Notes: generated by a model not told the origin, from the sequence alone. A stretch of 64,000 nt of DNA from CADEDH01 sp041394285 (GCA_041394285.1 JAWKIL010000004.1:62001-126000); one strand, 5' to 3'. Shown: positions 8,237-16,879, counted from the first letter of the stretch. Numbers and translations are program-made.

Positions 8237-9436
8237 ATGGCCGAGCTGAGCGAACGCAAGCCGGTGGAGAGCTGGGTGACCGACTGGGACCACTTCGACC
8301 CCACCTACCTGGCCGACCCCGACGCCGTGTGGGCCGAGCTCCGGGGCCAGTGCCCGGTGGCCCACTCCGACCGCTACGGCGGCGTGAACGTGCTCAGCCG
8401 GTGGGCCGAGGTCTACGAGGCCATCCACGATCCCGACCGGTTCACCAGCCGCCGCCTGATCATCAACGAGGTCCCCACCGACCGCCGGGGCGTGAACCTG
8501 CCCCCGATCAACCTCGACCCGCCCGACCACAACGACCGGCGGCGGGCGCTGCTGCCGTTCTTCGCTCCCCCCGCCATCAAGAAGTGGGAAGAGCCGATCC
8601 GCCAGATCTGCCGGCGGGAGCTGGACCGGCTGGCCGGGCGCACCGAGGTCGACCTGGCCGTCGACTACGCCCAGGTGATCCCGGCCGAGCTGACCGCCAT
8701 CATGCTCGGCGTGGCGCTGGAGGACGTGCCCCTGTTCCGGGAGTGGCTCCACGATCTGCTGGAGGTGGGCCCCACCAACCCCGACGTCATGCGGGCCACC
8801 ACCGCCACGATGATGGCCTACATGTCCGACCTGGCCAAGGAGCGCCGCCAGCACCGGGGCGACGACGTGGTGTCGTTCCTGCTGGAGTCGGAGTTCGAGG
8901 ACGGGCCGATCACCGACGACGAGCTGACCCGGATGATCTACCTGTTCCTCATCGCCGGGATCGACACCACCTGGTCGTCGATCGGCTCGTCGCTCATGCA
9001 CCTGGCCCGCAACCCCGAAGACCGCCACCGCCTGGCCGCCGACCCGTCCCTGATCCCGATGGCGGTGGAGGAGTTCCTGCGGTTCTACCCGCCGGTGTGG
9101 GTGGCCCGCATCGCCACCGAGGACACCGAGCTCGGCGGCTGCCCGGTGGCGGAGGGCGAATGGGTGGCCCTCGGGCTGCCGTCGATAAACCGCGATCCCG
9201 AGATGTTCGAGGACCCCGACGAGGTCCACATCGACCGCAAGGTGAACCGCCATGCCGCCTTCGGCCTCGGCGTGCACCGCTGCCTGGGCTCCAACCTGGC
9301 CCGCATGGAGATGGTGATCGCGCTCGAGGAGTGGATGGCCCGCTTCCCCGACTTCGAGATCGCCGACGAGGCCGGGGTGACGTTCGCCGCCGGCCAGGTG
9401 CGGGGCCCCCGCACCATCCCGGCCCGCATCCTGTAA
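8237..9436 (+). CDS. Cytochrome P450
   Basis: A 399-residue soluble bacterial P450. Visible landmarks are the I-helix oxygen-activating segment AGIDTTW, the K-helix E-x-x-R in EEFLRFYPP, and the heme-ligand loop FGLGVHRCLG with the proximal Cys. Residues 85-105 (PINLDPPDHNDRRRALLPFF) match the substrate-recognition/B-C region of actinobacterial class I P450s. It needs ferredoxin and reductase partners, which are not adjacent. The stop lies 11 bp from the convergent LLM gene. Substrate is unknown; the neighbourhood suggests terpenoid, steroid or xenobiotic oxidation. Confidence 0.93.
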   Translation: MAELSERKPVESWVTDWDHFDPTYLADPDAVWAELRGQCPVAHSDRYGGVNVLSRWAEVYEAIHDPDRFTSRRLIINEVPTDRRGVNLPPINLDPPDHNDRRRALLPFFAPPAIKKWEEPIRQICRRELDRLAGRTEVDLAVDYAQVIPAELTAIMLGVALEDVPLFREWLHDLLEVGPTNPDVMRATTATMMAYMSDLAKERRQHRGDDVVSFLLESEFEDGPITDDELTRMIYLFLIAGIDTTWSSIGSSLMHLARNPEDRHRLAADPSLIPMAVEEFLRFYPPVWVARIATEDTELGGCPVAEGEWVALGLPSINRDPEMFEDPDEVHIDRKVNRHAAFGLGVHRCLGSNLARMEMVIALEEWMARFPDFEIADEAGVTFAAGQVRGPRTIPARIL

Positions 9437-9447
9437 TCCGGGGGCCC

Positions 9448-10440
9448 CTACTCCACCGCCCGTGCGGCGGCGGCGGCGGCGAACGCTCGCAGCTCGCGCT
9501 CGATGTCGCCCATGGGCTGGAACGCCACCTCGGTGATGCCGTTGTCGGCCAGCTGCTCCAGCCGGGCCGGCAGAGCCGACGCCTCGCACAGGAGCGGGGC
9601 GATGCCCATGGCGTCGCCCGTGATCACCTGGCGGTCGATCGGGTTCAGCTCGGTGAGGTGGCCGGCATGGATGGCGAGATGGCGGGTGGCCGGATCGCCC
9701 GCCGTGGCCAGCTCCACGAACCGCTCGGCGTTGGGCAACGTGGTGAGCCGCTCGTCGCGCTGCTCCAGGAAGGCGTGGTACGCCACCATCACCCCGGGGC
9801 CGGCGGTGTCGAGCACGCGGGGCGAGTCGGGCTTCTCCCCGTCGTCGAGGATCGTGCCGAACCCGAGCAGGGTGACCCCGTCGATCCCGCTGTAGTCGGC
9901 CCCCGGGCGGGGCCGGGAGGTGAACACACCACACCCCAGCTCGGCCGCCGTCTCCAGGCCCTTGGGGCCGTTGACCCCGATCACCCACGGCACCTCGATC
10001 GGGCGGTCGGGAGCCTGGCCCGGCCAGTGCAGCATCTGGGTGGCCTGGCCCTCCACCTCCACCACCTCGCCCGCCAGCAGCCGGCGGACCTGACCGATCA
10101 GGTCGGGCATGTCCTTCCACCGCAGCGGCCGCTGGCCCATGGCCCGCCGGCCGGTGAAGCCGGTGCCCACGCCCACCACCACCCGGTCCGCTCCGGCCAG
10201 GCCCACCAGGGTGGCGATGGCCGACGCCGTCACCATCGGGTGGCGCAGCGACGGGATCAGCACCCCGGGGCCGAGCCGGATGCGATCGGTGCGCACCGCT
10301 CCCAGGGCCAGGGTCATCCACACGTCGAGCTGCAGGGCGGGGGTGTCGTAGACCCAGGCCGTGTGGAAGCCGAGCTCCTCGGCCAGCACGATGTGGTCCG
10401 GGGTGGCGGGAACAGGGGGAAAGGCGACCGAGAGCTTCAT
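9448..10440 (-). CDS. LLM class F420-dependent oxidoreductase
   Basis: A 330-residue luciferase-like TIM barrel beginning MKLSVAFPPVPATPDH, with RIRLGPGVLIPSLRHP and a ADRVVVGVGTGFTGRRAMG segment typical of F420-binding LLM proteins. It is a paralogue in fold, but not a close copy, of the LLM gene at 5010. It is convergent with the P450 and reads in the same direction as the AlkB gene upstream, 10 bp away, so the two may be cotranscribed. Substrate is unknown. Confidence 0.86.
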   Translation of the reverse strand: MKLSVAFPPVPATPDHIVLAEELGFHTAWVYDTPALQLDVWMTLALGAVRTDRIRLGPGVLIPSLRHPMVTASAIATLVGLAGADRVVVGVGTGFTGRRAMGQRPLRWKDMPDLIGQVRRLLAGEVVEVEGQATQMLHWPGQAPDRPIEVPWVIGVNGPKGLETAAELGCGVFTSRPRPGADYSGIDGVTLLGFGTILDDGEKPDSPRVLDTAGPGVMVAYHAFLEQRDERLTTLPNAERFVELATAGDPATRHLAIHAGHLTELNPIDRQVITGDAMGIAPLLCEASALPARLEQLADNGITEVAFQPMGDIERELRAFAAAAAARAVE

Positions 10441-10450
10441 CCGCTGGATG

Positions 10451-11113
10451 CTAGGGCGTTGGCGCTGCGGGCAGCGCCATGGAGAAGCGGGCCGCCCAGG
10501 CCGGGCGGAACATCACCGTGACCCGGGGGCCGGCCCGGGCCACCTTGGGCACGGCGTGGTCCCACGTCCGCTGGGAGGTGCCGCCCATCACCACCAGGTC
10601 GCCGTGGCCGAGGTGGTAGTGGACGGCCCGGCCGCCACCCTTGGGCCGGAGGGCGAACAGGCGGGGTTCCCCCAGCGACACGGTGGCCACCAGCGCCTCG
10701 GGCAGCTCCCGGGCCACCTGGTCGCCGTGCCAGGCCACGCTGTCCCGGCCGTCGCGGTACAGGGCGAAGCCCAGACGCTCGAACCGGGTGCCGTAGCGGG
10801 TGCCGAGGGCGTCGGCCATGGCCCGGAACAGGGTCAGCTCGGCGTCGTGCCCCGGGGCCAGCGAGCCGGTGAGGCGGGGCACGTCGACCATGCGGTCGTA
10901 CATGGGGCGCTGGTGCTGCTCCCACTCGACGGCGTCCACCACCGAGGCGAACAGGGCCTCGTGACCCCGGACCCAGCCCGGCACGTGGTCGACCCAAGCC
11001 CCGAACCCGAGGTAGCGCCGATCCAGCGAGGCGAAGCCGGGGTCGAAGCCGGGCGGATCGAATCCGAACAGTGACGGCTGCTCGACGAGCGACGGGAGAA
11101 CGCTTGTTCCCAT
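10451..11113 (-). CDS. AlkB-like 2-oxoglutarate/Fe(II) DNA-repair dioxygenase
   Basis: A 220-residue AlkB-family protein expected to remove alkyl groups from DNA oxidatively. The iron ligands are visible as H-G-D in VAWHGDQV and the distal His in RTWDHAVPK. The 2-oxoglutarate-binding Arg is in GPRVTVMFRP. The nucleotide-recognition region MYDRMVDVPRLTG precedes them, as in AlkB homologues. A perfect actinobacterial LexA box sits 20 bp before the ATG, so the gene should be part of the SOS regulon. The LLM gene follows after 10 bp and may be co-induced. Confidence 0.88.
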   Translation of the reverse strand: MGTSVLPSLVEQPSLFGFDPPGFDPGFASLDRRYLGFGAWVDHVPGWVRGHEALFASVVDAVEWEQHQRPMYDRMVDVPRLTGSLAPGHDAELTLFRAMADALGTRYGTRFERLGFALYRDGRDSVAWHGDQVARELPEALVATVSLGEPRLFALRPKGGGRAVHYHLGHGDLVVMGGTSQRTWDHAVPKVARAGPRVTVMFRPAWAARFSMALPAAPTP

Positions 11114-11132
11114 GGTGTCATCCTGCCAGAAA

Positions 11133-11146
11133 CGAACGTCTGTTCG
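11133..11146. promoter_or_regulatory. LexA (SOS) box upstream of AlkB-like gene
   Basis: CGAACGTCTGTTCG is a perfect match to the Gram-positive/actinobacterial LexA consensus CGAAC-N4-GTTCG. It lies 20 bp upstream of the AlkB-like start codon, where a bound repressor would cover the promoter. The match and position are seen directly; LexA control is inference from the known consensus. Confidence 0.8.
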
Positions 11147-11324
11147 CTACCCCCAACTCGCCCAGTTTGGGCGACGAGAACTGCGCCCGCCCGGCAACCT
11201 GCGCGACCTTTTCGCCGGATTCCGGCGGTTTCGCGACGCAGTTGATCGGCGGGGCGCGGTTTTCGTCACACGGTTCGGCGGGAGGGACGGCCGACCGGGG
11301 GCCGGCGGGGCTGGCCGGGGGGCG

Positions 11325-12362
11325 TCAGGCGGTGAGCGACGCCAGCGTGGCCCGGCGGCCATCGGCGTTCTGAGCCTGGACGACATAGAACAGCGCTTCC
11401 CGGGCCAGGCGCTGGGCCGGATGGGTGAGGATCGCTCCCCCACCGCCCACGGCCGCCAGGAGGGCGGTGGTGAGGCGCTGGACCCCGGCGATGCTCTCGG
11501 CCCGGGCGGCGGCCAGGTCGGCCGGGTCGCCCTGCTGGCGGTCGACGAGGAGCGCCGCCGCCTCGGCCCGGGCCGACACCCCCTCCCACCAGGGGCGGAG
11601 CGCTTCGGCTGCGGACGGCTCGGCGCCCGCCAGCTGGGCCAGGGCCCGGTCGCCGACGCCCAGACACAGGGGGTTGGGACGGGCCGCAGCCCGCCGGTCA
11701 CCCACCGACCAGGGCCCGCGGTCGACGATCTCCACCACGTCGGCCTCGGCCACCCGGTAGCCGTCGAACCGGAGCCGCACGGTGGCGGTGGCGCTGAGCA
11801 CGGCCAGTGCCAGGGGTCCGGAGGCGGTGAGCCCCGGCGCCTCGGCCCCCGGGACAACGAACCACAGGAGGCGATCGTCGGGGGCCACCGCCGCCACCAG
11901 GAACACCTCGGCCAGCCCCCACGATGTGACCCAGGGCGCCTCTCCCTCGATCAGCCACGCCCCGCCGTCCAGCGGGGTGGCCGTCAGCGCCGGCGGGCCC
12001 GAACGGCGTACATGGGCGAAAGCGATCCCGGCCAGGGTCCGCCGACACAGCGGCGCCAGCCAGCGCTCACGGAGGCCGGCGTTGGCCGTGCGCACCAACG
12101 CCCCCACCAGCCCCTGGTGCTGGGCGAAGGCGAAGCCGGTGGCGGCGCAGCCCGAGCCGATCAGGCGCAGCATGCGCCGGGTGTCGGGCGGGCTGAGCCC
12201 CAACCCGCCGAGCTCGGGCGGTGCGGCCTGGCCGAACAGGCCGAGGTCGGCCAGGGCGTCGACATGGCTGCGGGGGATGATCGGGGCCCGGTCGACGTCC
12301 TGGGCCGCCGGCCACAGCACCGCGTCGGCCACGTCCGCCACCCGCTCCAGCAGCTCACTCAC
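11325..12362 (-). CDS. Acyl-CoA dehydrogenase family protein
   Basis: A 345-residue flavoprotein of the acyl-CoA dehydrogenase superfamily. The N-terminal helical part (LADLGLFGQAAPPELGGLGL) and the middle beta region (AGIAFAHVRRSG, GGAWLIEGEAPWVTSWG) are recognisable, and the C-terminal helical domain ends EALFYVVQAQNADGR. It is closest in pattern to divergent, hydroxylase-like ACADs. I could not locate the usual catalytic Glu. I chose the GTG at 12362, which lies beyond the ald stop at 12424; the longer frame runs antisense-style into ald in another phase. No strong ribosome-binding site is seen. Confidence 0.8.
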   Translation of the reverse strand: MSELLERVADVADAVLWPAAQDVDRAPIIPRSHVDALADLGLFGQAAPPELGGLGLSPPDTRRMLRLIGSGCAATGFAFAQHQGLVGALVRTANAGLRERWLAPLCRRTLAGIAFAHVRRSGPPALTATPLDGGAWLIEGEAPWVTSWGLAEVFLVAAVAPDDRLLWFVVPGAEAPGLTASGPLALAVLSATATVRLRFDGYRVAEADVVEIVDRGPWSVGDRRAAARPNPLCLGVGDRALAQLAGAEPSAAEALRPWWEGVSARAEAAALLVDRQQGDPADLAAARAESIAGVQRLTTALLAAVGGGGAILTHPAQRLAREALFYVVQAQNADGRRATLASLTA

Positions 12363-12423
12363 CCCGACACCGTACCGCTCGAGCGGGTGGCGCGAGTGGT
12401 GCGGCTGGGACGGTGGGGCGGGA

Positions 12424-13545
12424 TCAGATGGCACCGAGTGCCGCGTCGGGGTCCACGTAGTCGAGGCCCAGGGCATCGGCCACCGCCTGCTCGGTGACCA
12501 CGCCCCGGCTGATGTTGAGCCCGTTGAGCAGGTGGGGGTCATCGGCCAGGGCCTGCTTCACGCCCTTGTCGGCCAGGGCCAGGACGAAGGGCAGGGTGGC
12601 GTTGTTCAGCGCGTAGGTGGACGTGCGGGGCACGGCGCCCGGCATGTTGGCCACGGCGTAGTGGACCACGCCGTCGACCACGTAGGTGGGCTGGGCGTGG
12701 GTGGTGGGCCGGGACGTCTCGAAGCAGCCGCCCTGGTCGATGGCCACATCCACCAGCACCGAGCCCTGGCGCATCTGGGTGACCATGGCCGCCGTCACCA
12801 GCTTGGGGGCCCGCGCCCCCTTCACCAGCACCGCCCCGATCACCACATCGGCCCCCAGCACATGGTCTTCGAGGGCGGCGGCGGTGGAGTAGACGGTGGT
12901 GATGGCCGGGCCGAAGCGGGCCTGGAGGGCGTCGAGCACGGGCAGGCTGCGGTCGAGCACCACCACGTCGGCTCCCATACCCACGGCGATCTCGGTGGCG
13001 TTCACGCCCACCACGCCGCCCCCGACCACCACCACCCGGGCCGGCTCCACGCCGGGCACCCCGCCGATGAGCAGGCCGGACCCCCCCTGGGGGGCCTCCA
13101 GCGAGTGGGCGGCGGCCTGCACGGCCATGCGCCCTGCCACCTTCGACATCGGGGCCAGCAGGGGCAGGGCACCCTGGGTGTCGGTGACCGTCTCGTAGGC
13201 GATGCACACCGCCCCGCTGCGGATCAGGTCGGCCGCCTGCTCGGGATCCGGGGCCAGGTGGAGGTAGGTGAACAGCGTCTGGCCGGGCCGGAGCATGGCC
13301 CGCTCCCCGGCCTGGGGTTCCTTGACCTTGACGATCAGGTCGGCCTGCTCGAACACGGTGGCGGCGTCGGGGGCGATGGTGGCGCCGGCGGCGGCGTAGG
13401 CGGCATCGTCGGCGCCGATGCCGACACCGGCGTTCGTTTCCACCACCACGTGATGGCCGTGGACCACCGCTTCCCGCACGCTGCCGGGCGTCATGCCCAC
13501 CCGCTGTTCGGCCTGCTTGATCTCCTTGGGCACCCCGATGCGCAT
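12424..13545 (-). CDS. ald: Alanine dehydrogenase
   Basis: A 373-residue enzyme catalysing NAD-dependent interconversion of L-alanine with pyruvate and ammonia. The start MRIGVPKEIKQAEQRVGMTP and the substrate-site region FTYLHLAPD are near-consensus. The NAD-binding glycine motif is VVVVGGGVVGVNA, and VDVAIDQGGCFETSRPT and YAVANMPGAVPRTST are Ald hallmarks. Length matches the family (about 370). An Lrp/AsnC regulator is divergently transcribed from a 149-bp spacer rich in dyads, the same arrangement as ald-aldR in mycobacteria, so alanine-responsive control is likely. Confidence 0.95.
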   Translation of the reverse strand: MRIGVPKEIKQAEQRVGMTPGSVREAVVHGHHVVVETNAGVGIGADDAAYAAAGATIAPDAATVFEQADLIVKVKEPQAGERAMLRPGQTLFTYLHLAPDPEQAADLIRSGAVCIAYETVTDTQGALPLLAPMSKVAGRMAVQAAAHSLEAPQGGSGLLIGGVPGVEPARVVVVGGGVVGVNATEIAVGMGADVVVLDRSLPVLDALQARFGPAITTVYSTAAALEDHVLGADVVIGAVLVKGARAPKLVTAAMVTQMRQGSVLVDVAIDQGGCFETSRPTTHAQPTYVVDGVVHYAVANMPGAVPRTSTYALNNATLPFVLALADKGVKQALADDPHLLNGLNISRGVVTEQAVADALGLDYVDPDAALGAI

Positions 13546-13631
13546 CGTCGCACTCCCGGTTCAGTGGTGTGGGCTGGTACCGCTCACGTTATGCCGATAC
13601 CCGTGGTGTGGGCTTGCCAATCCGGCCTCGA

Positions 13632-13690
13632 AACACAGTGTTCGCGCACAATCCGCATTGCGTGAATGCCCGATATCGCGCAACTATTGC
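13632..13690. promoter_or_regulatory. Cluster of dyads, probable Lrp-family operator
   Basis: The ald/Lrp divergent spacer holds four short inverted repeats in 59 bp: AACAC-A-GTGTT (13632-13642), CAAT-ccgc-ATTG (13649-13660), CGATATCG (13671-13678) and GCAA-cta-TTGC (13680-13690). Repeated dyads spaced about two helical turns apart are typical of octameric Lrp/AsnC proteins that wrap DNA. The last dyad ends 5 bp before the regulator's ATG, which suggests autoregulation. Confidence 0.5.
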
Positions 13691-13694
13691 GTCG

Positions 13695-14156
13695 ATGAAC
13701 CTTGATGCAACCGATCGAGCCATCTTGAAGGTGCTCCAGGCCAACGGTCGCATCACCAACGTGGAGCTGGCCGACCAGGTGAACCTGTCGCCGTCGGCCT
13801 GCCTGCGCCGGGTGCGGGCCCTGGAGCGGGCCGGCGTGATCGACCGCTACGTGGCCCTCGTCGACCCGGCGGCCGTCGGCCTGCCCACCACGGTGTTCGT
13901 GGAGATCACGCTCTCCTCCCAGGACGACGACCACCTCGACGCCTTCGAGGCCGCCATCGCCGCCTGCCCCGAGGTGATGCGGTGCCACCTGATGGCTGGC
14001 GAGTCGGACTACCTGGTGGAGCTGGCCTGCGCCGACGTGAGCGACTACGAGCGGATCCACCGCACCTACCTGTCGGGCCTGCCCGGGGTGGCCCGCCTGC
14101 GGTCGAGCTTCGCCCTGCGCAAGGTGTGCGACCGGACCGACTACCAGCTGCCCTGA
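13695..14156 (+). CDS. Lrp/AsnC family transcriptional regulator (AldR-like)
   Basis: A 153-residue regulator with an N-terminal AsnC-type helix-turn-helix (MNLDATDRAILKVLQANGR ... LADQVNLSPSACLRRVRALE) and a C-terminal RAM ligand-binding domain (CPEVMRCHLMAGESDYLVE). The ATG at 13695 is the conserved family start; upstream in-frame codons read through the operator region. Divergence from ald indicates that it controls ald, probably with alanine as effector. The target is inferred from synteny with the mycobacterial ald-aldR pair. Confidence 0.9.
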   Translation: MNLDATDRAILKVLQANGRITNVELADQVNLSPSACLRRVRALERAGVIDRYVALVDPAAVGLPTTVFVEITLSSQDDDHLDAFEAAIAACPEVMRCHLMAGESDYLVELACADVSDYERIHRTYLSGLPGVARLRSSFALRKVCDRTDYQLP

Positions 14157-14165
14157 GGACGGCGC

Positions 14166-14357
14166 TCAGCCCCCGAACATCGAGGCTGCGGAGGACAGCG
14201 GGTCCATCGTGGCCCGCCCGATCAGGGTGACGCCACCGATGCACACGATGGCGATGAGGGCCAGCAGCAAGGCGTACTCCACCAGGCTGGCGCCGCGCTC
14301 GTCGGGCCCCGGGGGGCGCTGCTCGGATTCGGACGAAAGGTCGGGCCGCGTCGCCAT
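14166..14357 (-). CDS. Flp/Fap-type (class IVb) pilin
   Basis: A 63-residue prepilin: a charged leader ending DERG, then ASLVEYALLLALIAIVCIGG, the typical Flp signature with Glu at +5 and Tyr at +6 after the prepilin-peptidase Gly, and a single hydrophobic helix. It would be processed by a TadV-type peptidase and assembled by a Tad secretion machine. No Tad genes flank it, but a TadZ/CpaE-like ATPase lies at the far right edge. It is convergent with the Lrp gene and divergent from AlaX. The size is normal for the family. Confidence 0.85.
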   Translation of the reverse strand: MATRPDLSSESEQRPPGPDERGASLVEYALLLALIAIVCIGGVTLIGRATMDPLSSAASMFGG

Positions 14358-14435
14358 CTTCTCAGCATCGGCCTCTGAACCGGCCGATCTGGATGGGCCC
14401 TCTGCACCATTGTGGGCCCCTCGTAGGCTGTGCGG

Positions 14436-15146
14436 ATGGAGACCGAGCTGGTGTACCTGCACGATGCCTACCGGCGGGAGCTGGAGGCCACCGTGGTCGA
14501 GCGCCGCGACGATGCGGTGGCCCTCGACCGCACGATCTTCTACCCCACCGGGGGCGGGCAGCCCCACGACACGGGACGCCTCCACCACGGCGGAGCCGTT
14601 CTCGGCGTCACCGCCGTGGCCAAGGAGGGGACGGTCGTGTGGCACCAGCTCGACGGGCCGGCACCCGAGGTGGGGGCGACCGTGCGGTGCGAGCTGGACT
14701 GGGACCGCCGCCACCAGCTGATGCGGGCCCATTCGGCCATGCACGTGCTGTGCGGGGTGATCTGGAACAACTACGGGCGGGCCGTGACCGGCGGCAACAT
14801 GGAACCCCTGGGAGGCCGGATGGACTTCGAGTTCGATCCCCTGCCCGAGGGGTTCGCCCGGCACGTGAGCGAGGCGGTGAACGCCGAGATCGCCGCCGAC
14901 CGCCCGATCGAGGTCTCGTTCCTGCCCCGGGGCGAGGCCCTTGCCGACGACGCCCTCATCCGCACGAAGGTGAACCTCATCCCGGACTCGGTGCAGGTGA
15001 TCCGGGTGGTGGACATCGTCGGGCTCGATCGGCAGGCCGACGGTGGCACCCACGTGGCCAGCACCGCCGAGATCGGTCGGTTCGAGATCGTGAAGACGGA
15101 GTCGAAGGGCAAGGGCAACAAGAGGGTCCGCATCGCCCTGTCGTGA
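14436..15146 (+). CDS. Alanyl-tRNA editing protein (AlaX-like)
   Basis: A 236-residue stand-alone homologue of the AlaRS editing domain, which hydrolyses mischarged Ser- or Gly-tRNA(Ala). The first metal motif is HSAMH (H-x3-H). The second region reads ADGGTHVAST, where the usual Cys of C-x3-H is Asp, leaving Asp and His as candidate ligands. The N-terminal FYPTGGGQPHDTG segment is the glycine-rich motif that distinguishes AlaX-M/L types from the short form. I chose the ATG at 14436 over a GTG 6 bp upstream. Confidence 0.87.
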   Translation: METELVYLHDAYRRELEATVVERRDDAVALDRTIFYPTGGGQPHDTGRLHHGGAVLGVTAVAKEGTVVWHQLDGPAPEVGATVRCELDWDRRHQLMRAHSAMHVLCGVIWNNYGRAVTGGNMEPLGGRMDFEFDPLPEGFARHVSEAVNAEIAADRPIEVSFLPRGEALADDALIRTKVNLIPDSVQVIRVVDIVGLDRQADGGTHVASTAEIGRFEIVKTESKGKGNKRVRIALS

Positions 15147-15303
15147 CGGGCCCGGCGCTCCCCTGAGCGTCACACCCGGTCTCTAGAGTCGACCTCGCAC
15201 CCCCGCCGGCGCCGCCGGGCCACGGCCCGAGCCGGTCCCGGGCGGTGGGATCGCTTCGCGGCCCCGGCCTGCCTGTTGCAACCGAACCCGGAGGTCGTCC
15301 CCC

Positions 15304-15774
15304 ATGGACACCCATCCGCTCCCGCCGCCCGAACGGCTGGTCGCCACGTTCGCCGACGCCCTCGGCCTGGCCTTCGAGCTGGCCGACCGGCATCCCGTCG
15401 GCCAGTTCGTGGCCGTGGCCGACGGCGGCCATCGTCTGGTCCGCCTGGCCGCCCGTGTCCCGGGCCCCGGGCCCGACGTCACGATCGATCTCGCCGGGTG
15501 CCCCTACCCGGTCCGGCTCGTCCGCCAGCTCACCGGTGGTCGGGGCGGGCTGCTCGCCGTGTCGGCCACCGCCTGCTTCGCCCCGTTCTCGCCGGCCGAC
15601 CTCGTCGTGTACGGCCGGCTCCGGGCCCGCCTGGCCCGGCACCGGATCACCCTGCTCGACTGGATCCGGACCGACGGTGATCTGTACCAGTCGGCGGCCT
15701 GGGCCACCGATCCCCCGTCGGCCTGGCCCCGGGACCCGCCGGGCGAGCGCTCGGCCCACCACGGATGGCCGTGA
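15304..15774 (+). CDS. Hypothetical protein
   Basis: I do not recognise this 156-residue protein. Codon use is strongly G/C-biased in the third position throughout, which supports it as coding, and a GGAGG sits upstream of the ATG. It is a soluble mixed alpha/beta sequence with ELADRHPVGQFVAVADGGH and a DLVVYGRLRARLARHR segment; the Pro/Trp-rich C-terminus is probably disordered. It has no membrane segment or signal peptide. It lies between AlaX and the convergent PfkB gene, and no function can be inferred. Confidence 0.65.
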   Translation: MDTHPLPPPERLVATFADALGLAFELADRHPVGQFVAVADGGHRLVRLAARVPGPGPDVTIDLAGCPYPVRLVRQLTGGRGGLLAVSATACFAPFSPADLVVYGRLRARLARHRITLLDWIRTDGDLYQSAAWATDPPSAWPRDPPGERSAHHGWP

Positions 15775-15804
15775 GCCCGGCGGGAACGCCGGGCCGGCCC
15801 CGCC

Positions 15805-16716
15805 TCAACCCCCGGCGCCGAGCGCCACCAGGTGGTCGGCGGCGGCCCGGTGGGCGGCAACCGTGGCCTCCACCGGATCGGCGCCGGCCAGCGACGCCGT
15901 CAGCCACCCGGCAGCGAAGGCGTCGCCGGCCCCGGTGGAGTCGGCCACCGGGCCGATCGGCACCGCCGGCACAGCCACTGCGGCCCGGCCCGCCGCCGTC
16001 ACCACCGCCGACTCCGGACCCCGCTTCTCCACCCGCATCGCCGAGAGTGGCACGATCCCCACCCCGGCACCGCCGGCCCGGGCCGCCTCGGCCCAGGCCG
16101 CCTCGGCCCGGTTGGCCAGCACCACGTCGGGGGCCAGGCGGGCGATCAGGTCACCCACCACGGCCCGGCCCAGGGCCGCCAGCAGCGAGGTCGACGACAG
16201 ATCCACCGACACGACGGCGCCGGCCCGGCGGGCGGCACCGGCCAGCGCCACGGCCGTGGACCGGAGCGGGTCGGCGGCCAAGGTGTACAGGGGCAGGTGG
16301 AGCGCCCGGGCACCGTCGAGCCAATCGGGTTCAGCACCGGCCAGCTCCGCCGACGCACCACGATCCGTGATCATCGACCGCTCCCCGTCGGCGTGGCACA
16401 GCACGATCACGCTCCCTGTTCTCCCGGCGGCCCGCACTGCGGTGTCCACCCCGGCCGCCCGCAGGCTGTCCACCAGCCACCGGCCGGTGGGATCGTCGCC
16501 CACCTGGCCCACGAACCGGGTGGGCGCCCCCAGCCGAGCCGCCGCCACGCACACGTTGGCCGCACTGCCGCCCTGGCGGTGGGTGACCGTGGCCGGGGTG
16601 TCGGACCCCAGGTTCACCACCACCGAACCGGCCCCGACGCCGTCGGGGCGGCCATCGGGCGGCTCCTCCAGGCGTACCACCACGTCGACCACCAGGTCAC
16701 CAACCGCCACGAGCAC
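15805..16716 (-). CDS. PfkB family carbohydrate kinase
   Basis: About 303 residues of the ribokinase/PfkB family, transferring phosphate from ATP to a sugar or nucleoside. The N-terminal sugar-site motif is RQGGSAANVCVAAARLG, with FVGQVGDDPTGRWL, and the C-terminal catalytic/anion-hole signature is DSTGAGDAFAAGW. I chose the GTG at 16716 because VLVAVGDLVVDVVV begins at the first beta strand of the fold; an ATG at 16755 would add an Arg/Phe-rich extension. The substrate cannot be assigned. Confidence 0.85.
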   Translation of the reverse strand: MLVAVGDLVVDVVVRLEEPPDGRPDGVGAGSVVVNLGSDTPATVTHRQGGSAANVCVAAARLGAPTRFVGQVGDDPTGRWLVDSLRAAGVDTAVRAAGRTGSVIVLCHADGERSMITDRGASAELAGAEPDWLDGARALHLPLYTLAADPLRSTAVALAGAARRAGAVVSVDLSSTSLLAALGRAVVGDLIARLAPDVVLANRAEAAWAEAARAGGAGVGIVPLSAMRVEKRGPESAVVTAAGRAAVAVPAVPIGPVADSTGAGDAFAAGWLTASLAGADPVEATVAAHRAAADHLVALGAGG

Positions 16717-16879
16717 ACCTGAACGGTAGCGAAAGGGCAGGAAGCGAAAGGACATGCCCTACCTTGACAAACCGCCAACCTCGTTGTTTCCTATGGGGGA
16801 GCAGTCTCGTCGCTCATGCGTCTTTCGGACGCAAGAGCGGCTGGAGGGACCCTTTCCCAAGTGGATTGTGGTCTGCGTG

